This document shows, in pieces, positions 55,486-64,000 of a DNA stretch of 64,000 nt (positions are counted from its first letter, which is position 1; each line of letters opens with the position of its first letter). A program made the position numbers and the translations under genes. Origin of the DNA: an uncultured bacterium (lineage in GTDB: Bacteria; Verrucomicrobiota; Lentisphaeria; Victivallales; UBA1829); contig CASEYW010000059.1 of the NCBI GenBank assembly GCA_949292215.1, positions 62,001-126,000 on the forward strand. Reading direction: 5' to 3'. A model generated the notes under the pieces. It was given only the letters and a program-made list of their open reading frames with translations. It was not told the DNA's origin and made no database searches.

Positions 55486-58400
55486 TTACTTGCCTGACTG
55501 ATACTCCTGAAGAGATTTCGGCAGAATCGCATCATGACGGGCGGCAGCAATACCAGCGACAGTCGCTTTGGCAGCGGCAATCGTAGTCATGTAAGCGATT
55601 TTATTCTGAATCGCCATCATGCGGATATAGCTGTCATCGAGCTTTTCGTTTCTGTCTTTCGGCGTATTGATAATCAGTTGAATCTGGTGATTCTTGATCA
55701 GGTCGCTGATGTTCGGGCGTCCTTCGTTGAGTTTATTGACAACCGTATTCGGGATACCGCATTCCGTCAGATATTTGGAGGTTCCCTCGGTTGCCAGCAG
55801 TTTGAAACCGAGCTCATGAAGACCCTGGACCACCGGATGCAGGAACTCGCGCTCGCGCCGGTTGACGGAAATCAGCGCGGTACCCTCCAGCGGCAGTTTG
55901 GAATTGGCTGCCGCCTGACTCTTGAAGTAGGCAAGCCCGAAATTGTCCGCAATTCCCATGACTTCACCCGTAGCACGCATTTCCGGTCCGAGAATCGGAT
56001 CGACCTCGGGGAACATATTGAAGGGGAAGACCGCCTCCTTCACTCCGTAATATCCTTTGCACTTCCGTTTGAGCATCGGAGCAAACGAAGAGAGCGGATT
56101 GCCAAGCATGAGTCCTGTGGCAATTCTCGCAAGAGGCACGCCCGTGATCTTCGCAACCAGAGGCACCGTCCGGGAAGCCCGCGGATTCGCTTCGATGATA
56201 TAGACAACATCGTGGCAAACTGCGAACTGGACATTCAGAATACCATCGACTTTGAAGTCGCGTGCAATCGCAGCGGCATAGCGTTCGATGGTATCCAGAT
56301 GCTTCTGCGGAATCGTAACCGGAGGAATGACACAGGCGGAGTCGCCGGAATGAATTCCCGCAAGTTCGATGTGTTCCATCACGGTTGCAACGAAAGTCTC
56401 CTTGCCGTCGGAAAGCGCATCGACCTCGCATTCAATTGCGTTGTCAAGGAAACGGTCGATCAGCATCGGATATTCGGGACTGACCTGAATCGCATCCACT
56501 GCATAACGTTTCAAAGACTCCTCCTCGTAGATCACAGCCATACCACGACCGCCGAGAACGAAGGAGGGACGCACCATCACGGGGTACCCGATCTTCCGTC
56601 CAAGAGCAACCGCCTCATCCAGAGAACGGGCTGTTCCGCTTTCCGGCTGAGGAATCTGAAGCGCAATCATACGCTCGCGGAAATATTCGCGGTCCTCCGC
56701 CAGGCGAATGCCTTCCGGCTGGGTGCCGAGGATATTGACACCGGCATCCTTAAGCTGCTGAGCAATATTCAGAGGGGTCTGTCCGCCGAACTGGACAATT
56801 GCGCCGCAGGGCTTCTCTTTTTCATAAATTGCAATCACATCCTCGACAGTCAGCGGTTCGAAGTAGAGCTTGTTGCTGGTGTCGTAATCCGTGGAAACGG
56901 TTTCCGGATTGCAGTTGATCATGATGGATTCATAGCCGGCGTCGCGCAGAGCGAATGCAGCATGGACACAGGTGTAGTCGAATTCGATCCCCTGGCCGAT
57001 ACGATTCGGTCCGCCACCGAGAATCATGATTTTCTTATGGTCGCTGACAGGCACTTCATCCTCGACACCTTCAGCGTAAGTTGAATAGTAGTAATCCGCG
57101 TTCTTCACGCCGGAGACATGCACCTTGCAGTAAACAGCCTTGACCCCGAGAGCAACACGGCGGTCACGAACGGTCTTTTCGTCCACTTTAAAGAGCTTTG
57201 CAAGATACTTGTCAGAGAAACCGTCCCGTTTTGCCTTGATGAGCAGCTCATCCGGCAGAGAGATGAAATTCTGTTTCTGGAGTTCGACCTCCAGAGCCGC
57301 CAGTTCAGCAATCTGCTCCAGGAAATAGCGAGTGATCCGGGTTGTCTTCACGATCTCATCCACAGAAACGCCGCGTTTGAATGCCTCATAAATCAGGAAG
57401 TAGCGTTCACTGGATGGCATTGCCAGCTTTGCACGAAGCTCATCCAGAGAAAGTTTCTCGAATTTTTTAACGCAGCCGAGGCCATGTCTGCCGATTTCAA
57501 GAGAACGGATTGCCTTCTGCATGGCCTCCTTGAAATTCTTTCCGATGCTCATGACCTCGCCGACTGCCTTCATCTGAGTTCCGAGACAATCCTTCGCCTG
57601 CGGGAATTTCTCGAATGCCCAGCGGGCAAATTTGACTACGACATAATCGCCGCTCGGAGTATAAAGATCAAGGGAACCGTCACGCCAGTAGGGGATCTCC
57701 TTCAGGGTCAGTCCTGCGGCAAGCTGGGTGGAAACGCTCGCAATCGGGAATCCGGTCGCCTTCGACGCCAGCGCACTGGAACGGGAGGTCCGCGGATTGA
57801 TCTCAATAATAATCACGCGATCGGTCTCACGATCGTGAGCGAACTGGACATTGCAGCCACCAATGATACCGATCTCATCAATAATCGCGTATGCGTAATC
57901 CTGAAGACGCTTCTGCAGCGATTCCGGTACGGTCAGCATCGGAGCCACACAGAAACTGTCGCCGGTATGCACGCCCATCGGATCGACGTTCTCAATGAAG
58001 CAGACCGTAATTTTTCTTCCGGTTGCATCGCGGACAACCTCAAGTTCCAGCTCCTCCCAGCCGATCACACATTCTTCAACAAGGACCTGATGAATCATGC
58101 TGGCATCCAGTCCTCGTGTCGCAACCTGACGCAGCTCTTCGACATTGTAGACAATTCCACCGCCTGTTCCGCCCATGGTATATGCCGGACGCAGAACCAC
58201 AGGATATCCGAAATGGGAAGCGATCTTTTCCGCTTCCTCCAGCGAATAACACGGCTCGGACTGTGCCATCGGCACACCGATCTTCTGCATGGTTTCCTTG
58301 AAAATAATGCGGTCTTCACCGCGTTTGATGGCATTGAGGTCGACACCGATCACCTGAACATTGTGTTTTTTCAGGATACCAGCCTCATCCAGACTGATGG

Positions 58401-58695
58401 CAAGATTCAGGGCAGTCTGCCCACCAAGATTCGGAAGGAGAGCGTCGGGGCGCTCCTTTTCAATGATCTTCTCAAGACTGGGAACGGTCAGAGGCTCAAT
58501 ATAAGTATGATCCGCCATTCCCGGGTCGGTCATGATGGTCGCCGGATTGGAGTTTACGAGAACAATTTCGTATCCTTCTTTGCGGAGCGCTTTGCACGCC
58601 TGGGTTCCGGAGTAGTCGAATTCGCAAGCCTGACCGATGATGATCGGACCTGAACCGATGATTAATACTTTCTTGATGTCCGTACGCTTGGGCAT
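55486..58695 (-). CDS. carB: Carbamoyl phosphate synthase large subunit
   Basis: 1069 residues, the usual full length. Two homologous halves each have an ATP-grasp fold; the first starts with KVLIIGSGPIIIGQACEFDY and the second with KIMILGGGPNRIGQGIEFDY. A C-terminal MGS-like allosteric domain ends in KATVAGIAAARHDAIL. The enzyme makes carbamoyl phosphate for pyrimidine and arginine synthesis, with CarA, which is not in the window. ATG 58695 has AAAGGA upstream. It is transcribed from its own promoter and has its own terminator. Confidence 0.98.
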   Translation of the reverse strand: MPKRTDIKKVLIIGSGPIIIGQACEFDYSGTQACKALRKEGYEIVLVNSNPATIMTDPGMADHTYIEPLTVPSLEKIIEKERPDALLPNLGGQTALNLAISLDEAGILKKHNVQVIGVDLNAIKRGEDRIIFKETMQKIGVPMAQSEPCYSLEEAEKIASHFGYPVVLRPAYTMGGTGGGIVYNVEELRQVATRGLDASMIHQVLVEECVIGWEELELEVVRDATGRKITVCFIENVDPMGVHTGDSFCVAPMLTVPESLQKRLQDYAYAIIDEIGIIGGCNVQFAHDRETDRVIIIEINPRTSRSSALASKATGFPIASVSTQLAAGLTLKEIPYWRDGSLDLYTPSGDYVVVKFARWAFEKFPQAKDCLGTQMKAVGEVMSIGKNFKEAMQKAIRSLEIGRHGLGCVKKFEKLSLDELRAKLAMPSSERYFLIYEAFKRGVSVDEIVKTTRITRYFLEQIAELAALEVELQKQNFISLPDELLIKAKRDGFSDKYLAKLFKVDEKTVRDRRVALGVKAVYCKVHVSGVKNADYYYSTYAEGVEDEVPVSDHKKIMILGGGPNRIGQGIEFDYTCVHAAFALRDAGYESIMINCNPETVSTDYDTSNKLYFEPLTVEDVIAIYEKEKPCGAIVQFGGQTPLNIAQQLKDAGVNILGTQPEGIRLAEDREYFRERMIALQIPQPESGTARSLDEAVALGRKIGYPVMVRPSFVLGGRGMAVIYEEESLKRYAVDAIQVSPEYPMLIDRFLDNAIECEVDALSDGKETFVATVMEHIELAGIHSGDSACVIPPVTIPQKHLDTIERYAAAIARDFKVDGILNVQFAVCHDVVYIIEANPRASRTVPLVAKITGVPLARIATGLMLGNPLSSFAPMLKRKCKGYYGVKEAVFPFNMFPEVDPILGPEMRATGEVMGIADNFGLAYFKSQAAANSKLPLEGTALISVNRREREFLHPVVQGLHELGFKLLATEGTSKYLTECGIPNTVVNKLNEGRPNISDLIKNHQIQLIINTPKDRNEKLDDSYIRMMAIQNKIAYMTTIAAAKATVAGIAAARHDAILPKSLQEYQSGK

Positions 58696-58742
58696 TTTGC
58701 CTGTATCCTTTCCTGAGTTATGCTTACAGTAATCGGAAATGT

Positions 58743-58770
58743 ACTATACACTCATTTCACTTTTTTTCAA
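58743..58770 (-). promoter_or_regulatory. Promoter of carB
   Basis: On the minus strand, TTGAAA (58765-58770), 16 bases, then TATAGT (58743-58748), giving a leader of about 40 bases. Confidence 0.65.
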
Positions 58771-58838
58771 CACATCCCGAACAGATATTCCCGTGAAAAT
58801 CAAACGGAAGAAAAAGGTTGAACGACAGAAACAGGCAT

Positions 58839-58866
58839 TTGCCTTTCCTCAATCCGGAGATATAGT
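58839..58866 (+). promoter_or_regulatory. Promoter of the lipocalin gene
   Basis: TTGCCT (58839-58844), 16 bases, then TATAGT (58861-58866), about 22 bases before the likely transcription start and close to ATG 58896. Confidence 0.55.
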
Positions 58867-58895
58867 AAGAAAAGAATTTTTCTGGGGGAATGCTG

Positions 58896-59411
58896 ATGAA
58901 ATTAATCCTTTTTACATTGCTGTCGGGCCTGCTGCTGACAGGCTGCCGGAGTTCGCAGTCCACGGAAATGATCCCTGCCGTCCGCGGTTTCCAACTGGAA
59001 CGGTACCTGGGGACCTGGTACGAAATCGCACGGCTTCCGCATACCTTTGAACGCGGAATGACCGAAGTTTCGGCAGTCTACACACTTGAAAAAAATGGAA
59101 ACGTCCAGGTTGTCAACTCCGGAGTGAAAAACGGCGCACACCGTTCCATTCAGGGAACCGCACATTTCAAAGGGGAAACCTCCGTCGGAGAGCTGAGGGT
59201 CTCGTTTTTTCGTCCGTTTTACGGAGATTACCGCATCATTGCACTTTCACCGGATTATTCCTATGCAATTGTGACCTCATCCACGCGGGACTATCTCTGG
59301 ATTCTTGCTCGAGAGAAAAAACTCCCCGAGGAGAAACTCAAACAACTGCTCGAACAGATCCGGGCATGGGGATTCGACACCACAAAACTCGAATATCCGC
59401 AGGCAAAATAA
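58896..59411 (+). CDS. blc: Bacterial lipocalin (Blc-like) lipoprotein
   Basis: About 171 residues. ATG 58896 is chosen because GGGGG lies 7 bases upstream; ATG 58890 directly abuts it. A lipoprotein signal ends in LLLTGC. The lipocalin signature GTWYEIARLPHTFERG is followed by the eight-strand barrel (FFRPFYGDYRIIALSPDYSY) and a C-terminal helix (EKLKQLLEQIRAWGFD). Blc-like lipocalins sit in the outer membrane and bind fatty acids or lysophospholipids. The gene is monocistronic and converges on the FN3 protein gene. Confidence 0.93.
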   Translation: MKLILFTLLSGLLLTGCRSSQSTEMIPAVRGFQLERYLGTWYEIARLPHTFERGMTEVSAVYTLEKNGNVQVVNSGVKNGAHRSIQGTAHFKGETSVGELRVSFFRPFYGDYRIIALSPDYSYAIVTSSTRDYLWILAREKKLPEEKLKQLLEQIRAWGFDTTKLEYPQAK

Positions 59412-59458
59412 AAGACGCCCGGGAACACGCGAAGGAGACCGATGCGCATTCCCGGGCG
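59408..59458 (-). terminator. Terminator of the FN3 surface protein gene
   Basis: CGCCCGGGAA (59416-59425) pairs perfectly with TTCCCGGGCG (59449-59458). On the minus strand it is followed by a T-rich tail (TCTTTTATTTTG). It lies directly after the converging lipocalin gene. Confidence 0.78.
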
Positions 59459-59480
59459 GGTTGGGGTTCCTCTCAATTCT

Positions 59481-62400
59481 TCAGATCGCAGCAAGTCCGA
59501 GCGACTTCTCCGCCTCCCGACCGAAGTTCAAATTCAGATCGGACGCAGAAGAATACGTTAAATTCAGATCGTTCTTCACTTTGATTTTCTTCACAGCATC
59601 CTGAGAAGCATTGCCAGATGTATCGCAGGCACACAAACGAATCGTATACTCACCAGCAGACGGCAAAGTGAAACTGACGGAAGCCTCCGCAGTCTTCCAG
59701 GACTGGATGATTTCTCCGGAAGCATTCAGACATTCAAGCTCATATCCGGCAATTCCTACGTTGTCTTTCGGAGTCTTCCAGGTTACCTGGTACACATTAT
59801 CCGAAATTTCCTTCACCTGCATGGATGGTTTGGAAGGTGGCGTTACATCCTTTACGAAAAAGCTGAACACTTCGCTGTCCGCACTCTCATTCTTCGCTTT
59901 GTCATACGCCGTCACTTTGTAATAATAGGTCGTATTCGCCTGAAGATTCGAAAGGCTCAATGTCGTCTTTGTGCTCTTCTTTGTAACAGCATCGGAGAAG
60001 TCCTCATTCGTTGCATAGGTCACATAGTAACCGGACGCCTTCACCGTTCCGCTGTTGTCCATGGAAGGATCCCACGTCAACGTTGCCTTGTATTTTGCCT
60101 CATCCTGAACACATCCGAGATTCTGGACAACATCAGGAGCAATTTTATCCACGATAGTCACACTGCTCTTGCTCACCTTGCTGACATTGCCGGAACCATC
60201 ATACGCACGAATCTGCACGGTCAGTTTTTCGCCGGCATTTCCGCTGATCCGGAACGAGGTCTCCGTCGTCTCGTAACTGACAAGATTCTTGCCGACACCG
60301 TATTCGACCAGATACTTCGTCACTCCGACATTGTCCTCCGCCGCCTCCCAGCTCAGATCAACAACCTGATGTCCATCCTCCATTCGTGCCTCAGCTACGG
60401 CCTTCATTTTTCCGGATGGTGCTGTCACATCTTTTACATCAAAGGTTTCTTCATACCACTCCCCGGCTTCTCCATTCGCATTCACGGCCCGGACTTTGAA
60501 CGTATGCGTCCCAATCGAAAGCAGATCTTTTGTGGAATAGCTTGTGGATTTGAGAAGCCCCAGGGAAACTCCGTCCAGGAATGCCTCATACCCGCGGAGT
60601 TTCTCACCTTTTTCCAGATCCGCCTTGCCCCATGAGAACTTCGCCTTGTATGATTTGTTCGTCAGTGCCACCGTAAGATCCTTCGTCAAAGAGGGACCGG
60701 TCGGTTCCGGTTCGGGCGCGGCAAGTTCAGCACTGGAAACAGCACTCCAGTCGCTCTTGTTCCCGGCCTCATCATATGCGTAATAGCGGACCGTGTGCAG
60801 ACCGTAGCCGACTTCCAGCTGGAAGGTATTTGCATCCGTCTGATAGAGTTTTCCGTCGAACTCGACATAATATCCGGCAACACCGACATTGTCCGAAGCC
60901 GGTTTCCATGTAATATATGCAGTAGTCCCCTCGTAACGGATGACGGCGGAAGAATCTGACGCAAGAACCGGGCTGACAGTATCCTCCTCCGGCAGAACAC
61001 TCTTGCTGACGGAAAGCACAATTCCATTCCGTTCTTCATTGAAGTGAAGATCTATCGCTGTTCCATCCGAGAACTCAAAGGAAGAACCAACGTTTAAGAT
61101 TTTACCCTCATTTCCATATTTGAATTCAAATGTTTTGTCTGCAAATGTTGCTTCCAAATCATCGGACTCAATCAGAATGTAAGTTCCGGCGAGAGCATTG
61201 TCCACATAAATACCAAAACGACTGGAAATCAAGGACTTGGAATCAGCCATCTTCAGGAAGCGATGATTATCCTCCGTTCCATCCAGATCATACACGATTG
61301 TAGTCTTTCCATTTGTGGAGGCAATTGTTCCATAAACAGCGGAATTATCTTTTAAGACAACGCCGTTATCTCCGACTCCGAGTTCAATATTGCCGAATGC
61401 CAATCCACCGTCGGCAAAGGTGATCAGATCGTTATATCCGGCAGGGCAATAGGATTCATCTCTGTAATACGCATAGGCGCTCTGTGCATTCAGAGAGGAG
61501 GTGTACAATTCAGAAATATGATCTTCTGCATTGCTCAGCAGGGTCATCAGCTCAGAAGAAACAGAAACGACTTCATCTCGCACCAAACCACCAAGTTTAT
61601 AATTTCCAGCATACAGGACTCCTGTGACTGTCAAATAATTGGTATCTGCATAATGGTAAAGAGCTGTGGCTTCGGATTCTGCGGAAGCGGCAATAATTCC
61701 AGACACAGTCTGAACACCGAAAAGCGCTCCGCGAACCGTAATTGCGCAACTCTCCGACTGTATTCCCTGTACAGTTCCGCTCTGAGCTACCGCGAGCAAA
61801 TTCCCGCTGATGCCTTCTGTTTCCAAAGCATTCGTCCAGAGAGCAGAAGCATAAGTTCCATTCTGAACCGAAGTATAGTAATCCAAAGCCCCGGAAACAG
61901 CACCACCGACTGCAATTGCGGAGATATCAGAGGAGAAACTGCCGTTTACAATGAGATATCCGGCATTTATCCCGTAGGAATAAGTCTCCGTATTGATGTT
62001 TCCGGTCTGTACACTATAACCGGAAAGAACTTTTACGGAATTGCCTTCCGCTATGGTGGAAAATGTCCCGCTAAAATCCCCGTTGCATGTAAGATAGCCA
62101 CCATCTGTAGTTGCAACAGACGGAGATGAAATTTCCATTGGAACATTACCGGAAATACCATAAGCATGAACCGAAAGATTACTGTTTACACCACGGATCT
62201 GAGAGGAGGCTCCTTCCGCAGAAGTCTCGACGATTCCGTCAAAATTCCCATCAATGATCAGAAGGGCCTTCGCATCCAGAGACACCCCGGAACTGTTGAC
62301 CGTGGATTCAATTTTTTTCACAATCGCTGAATCGCCGACAAAATAAGGCATCGCTTTCACGCCGGTATGAATCCGCGAGCTGAAATCTCCCTGAATTTCG

Positions 62401-63584
62401 CCGGAACCGATCTTATACCCATGGGCACTGTAATTCAAGGAATGCTCGGTGCTGCCTTTGTAAAGAAGCTGGACATAAGAGGTATCATCAGCAGAATTCT
62501 CCACACTGACATTCACCTCATCTTGAACATTCCCGGAAAAATAAATCGTGGAATAAAAGGCTCCGATGACTTCAATGCTGCCGCTGTCCACCGAGTTGAA
62601 TTCGCGGACTCCGTAATTTTTCTGGACAGCAGAAATCTTATTTTCCGAGTTTCCTTCAAGGAAGAGGGAATCTCTGACAAAAATGCCGATTACTTGACCG
62701 CTGAGCATCGTATGACCGGCACATGAAATATTCAATGCCATATTTCCGGCTATGGAGCCTGTCCCTTCTGCATATATTCCATACGCGCGGGACCATACCG
62801 CCACATTATCAATTTCAGACGTCTCCTGTCCTTGTGCAAAACCGGCAGAAGTATTCAATGTCGATGTAAAATTCCCATTGACAGAAAAGCTACGGATTTT
62901 GAACACAAAAGCTGCCAGATCGGGCCTTACATCATTTGAATAACGCTGATCGAGATACGAATTTGCGATAAAAGTCCCTCCAAAATCGCTATCTGTTTGG
63001 AAGAAACCATCCGCACCAAAAGCAAACGCCGATGTCACTCCTCCGCTGGACGTTGTTCCGCCAATGCTTTCCGCCAGCACTTCGCCGGAGAAAACGCCTA
63101 TTACACTTAAGTCATTCTTTGTATAAATTCCAGACGCCCGGCCTTCCAAACAGTAGGTATCAGATTCTCCCTTGCGCCCGGAAGCAACGACCTTTAAAGA
63201 AGAATTTTCTTCAAACTCAAAAACGACATCATACCCGACGATTCCGTATGTATCCGTCATCACATAGGGATTGGCCGAAGAGGCTGCCGCATCTCCGTAA
63301 AAGACATTGTGCGACCCTTCCTTGAAAACCAGGCGTCCATTCTCCAGATCATAAAACTGACCGGCATAGTTCATCGCCAGAGTTCCCAAAGTAAACGCTC
63401 CGCTGAGATTGGATGACGATGAATTGACAATCATACTGTCTTGAAACTCAATCGTCTTATTTTCCCCTCTGACGATGACAGCATTTGAGTAATTGCCTGT
63501 AACAGAAACAACGCAATCGCTGAAAACAGTATCGTTGTAAATCACCTGCGGCGTAAAAAGATTTTCCGACAAAACCTGTGCCAT
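59481..63584 (-). CDS. Giant beta-solenoid + fibronectin type III surface protein
   Basis: 1367 residues from ATG 63584, with AAGGAG upstream. There is no N-terminal signal peptide. Residues ~30-880 form a repetitive beta-rich region with recurring G-N-F-x-G and G-x-I-x-G-N steps (VNGNFTSTLNT, LIIDGNFDGIVETS, LTCNGDFSGTFST), suggesting a solenoid. The last ~470 residues hold five FN3 domains, each with a DNVGV-like turn and a 'YDxxGN' loop. The C-terminus is a short tail (DLNLNFGREAEKSLGLAAI). Secretion may need a C-terminal signal (inference). It is probably a cell-surface adhesin or matrix protein. Confidence 0.75.
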   Translation of the reverse strand: MAQVLSENLFTPQVIYNDTVFSDCVVSVTGNYSNAVIVRGENKTIEFQDSMIVNSSSSNLSGAFTLGTLAMNYAGQFYDLENGRLVFKEGSHNVFYGDAAASSANPYVMTDTYGIVGYDVVFEFEENSSLKVVASGRKGESDTYCLEGRASGIYTKNDLSVIGVFSGEVLAESIGGTTSSGGVTSAFAFGADGFFQTDSDFGGTFIANSYLDQRYSNDVRPDLAAFVFKIRSFSVNGNFTSTLNTSAGFAQGQETSEIDNVAVWSRAYGIYAEGTGSIAGNMALNISCAGHTMLSGQVIGIFVRDSLFLEGNSENKISAVQKNYGVREFNSVDSGSIEVIGAFYSTIYFSGNVQDEVNVSVENSADDTSYVQLLYKGSTEHSLNYSAHGYKIGSGEIQGDFSSRIHTGVKAMPYFVGDSAIVKKIESTVNSSGVSLDAKALLIIDGNFDGIVETSAEGASSQIRGVNSNLSVHAYGISGNVPMEISSPSVATTDGGYLTCNGDFSGTFSTIAEGNSVKVLSGYSVQTGNINTETYSYGINAGYLIVNGSFSSDISAIAVGGAVSGALDYYTSVQNGTYASALWTNALETEGISGNLLAVAQSGTVQGIQSESCAITVRGALFGVQTVSGIIAASAESEATALYHYADTNYLTVTGVLYAGNYKLGGLVRDEVVSVSSELMTLLSNAEDHISELYTSSLNAQSAYAYYRDESYCPAGYNDLITFADGGLAFGNIELGVGDNGVVLKDNSAVYGTIASTNGKTTIVYDLDGTEDNHRFLKMADSKSLISSRFGIYVDNALAGTYILIESDDLEATFADKTFEFKYGNEGKILNVGSSFEFSDGTAIDLHFNEERNGIVLSVSKSVLPEEDTVSPVLASDSSAVIRYEGTTAYITWKPASDNVGVAGYYVEFDGKLYQTDANTFQLEVGYGLHTVRYYAYDEAGNKSDWSAVSSAELAAPEPEPTGPSLTKDLTVALTNKSYKAKFSWGKADLEKGEKLRGYEAFLDGVSLGLLKSTSYSTKDLLSIGTHTFKVRAVNANGEAGEWYEETFDVKDVTAPSGKMKAVAEARMEDGHQVVDLSWEAAEDNVGVTKYLVEYGVGKNLVSYETTETSFRISGNAGEKLTVQIRAYDGSGNVSKVSKSSVTIVDKIAPDVVQNLGCVQDEAKYKATLTWDPSMDNSGTVKASGYYVTYATNEDFSDAVTKKSTKTTLSLSNLQANTTYYYKVTAYDKAKNESADSEVFSFFVKDVTPPSKPSMQVKEISDNVYQVTWKTPKDNVGIAGYELECLNASGEIIQSWKTAEASVSFTLPSAGEYTIRLCACDTSGNASQDAVKKIKVKNDLNLTYSSASDLNLNFGREAEKSLGLAAI

Positions 63585-63633
63585 TTTTCCTCTCCTTGAT
63601 TTTTTGCGATTGTTATTTGGTTTTCATCGCCCC

Positions 63634-63987
63634 TTATTTTTCCTGATCCCGGATCTCCCGGAGAATCTCCAGAATCGAAAACGGAAGGAGGATGAATTCC
63701 AGGATAAGATGCGTCACCAGAGGCGACAAAATCAAAACCAGAAGCCCGATTCCGACCACTCCCCAGGAACCGTTCACGATCCCGGCAATAATCTGTACAA
63801 GACCTCCCACTGTCGAAATCACCAGCCCCAGAATCCAGAGTGCTTTCACGATCAGCGGAAACAGCATGATTTTAAAACTGCAGAAATCTTTCCATCCGCT
63901 CCGTTTTTCGGAACCGGAGGACATCCGCCGGAACTTGTCGCGAACCAGGACTTTAATGTCCTTGGCAATGGACTTCACATCTCTCAC
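63634..63987 (-). CDS. DUF4282 family membrane protein (start may lie outside the window)
   Basis: At least 117 residues. GTG 63987 has no clear ribosome site and the frame stays open to the window edge, so the gene may be cut at its 5' end. After a basic N-terminal part come two hydrophobic helices (ALWILGLVISTVGGLVQIIA and VVGIGLLVLILSPLVTHLIL) in the DUF4282 arrangement, ending with ILEILREIRDQEK. The function of DUF4282 is unknown; it is a small inner-membrane protein. It lies 49 bases upstream of the FN3 protein gene on the same strand. Confidence 0.75.
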   Translation of the reverse strand: MRDVKSIAKDIKVLVRDKFRRMSSGSEKRSGWKDFCSFKIMLFPLIVKALWILGLVISTVGGLVQIIAGIVNGSWGVVGIGLLVLILSPLVTHLILEFILLPFSILEILREIRDQEK

Positions 63988-64000
63988 ACGGGTGATTGTG

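Noticed and set aside
57118..58653. 511-residue plus-strand frame antisense to carB
   Set aside because: It is a shadow of the conserved CarB coding sequence; no domain and no ribosome site.

Overview
The window looks like a chromosomal segment of a Lentisphaerota bacterium (Victivallis-like, order Victivallales). The clues are three type IV pseudopilin-like proteins with an H-x9-DG C-terminus, each sitting beside a very large secreted glycan-active protein, many glycoside hydrolases of plant or host glycans, and numerous AraC-type sugar regulators. This assignment is an inference from gene content. No rRNA or tRNA gene and no CRISPR array was seen.

Layout. 1-5.7 kb: the tail of an unknown protein, then a minus-strand set of pseudopilin, LamG/beta-helix hydrolase and GntR/LacI regulator. 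6.2-10.2 kb: an alpha-L-rhamnosidase-like enzyme, a methyltransferase and a HAD phosphatase. 10.3-12.1 kb: a DUF3793-flavodoxin-DUF2325 operon with two matching inverted repeats over its promoter and ribosome binding site that resemble DtxR-family iron operators. 12.2-15 kb: DUF2851 and an HtrA protease. 15-20 kb: a second set (GH-A-type hydrolase, pseudopilin, divergent AraC regulator). 20.3-29.9 kb: a headless phage tail cassette whose first gene is frameshifted, followed by tail proteins with collagen-like, Ig-like and LamG modules, and closed by a lipoprotein gene and a strong terminator. 30-36.5 kb: a methyltransferase, a Gfo/Idh oxidoreductase and a tightly overlapping operon (GH42-like, RlmI-like methyltransferase, C45-type hydrolase). 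36.7-44 kb: housekeeping genes (Prc protease, a MurA with Asp in place of the catalytic Cys, CysRS, DUF523, GNAT). 44-49 kb: a GH4 glycosidase, an AraC regulator and an isopropylmalate/citramalate synthase. 48.2-54 kb: the third set (AraC regulator, pseudopilin, 1349-residue hydrolase). 54.1-55.4 kb: a retron-type reverse transcriptase with its own promoter and, unusually, a strongly folded putative msr-msd RNA downstream of the gene. 55.5-64 kb: carB, a lipocalin, a 1367-residue beta-solenoid/FN3 surface protein and a DUF4282 membrane protein.

The two points most worth following are (1) the threefold recurrence of regulator + pseudopilin + giant secreted hydrolase, which suggests that each enzyme has its own cognate pseudopilin, and (2) the orphan retron with an inverted gene/ncRNA order.
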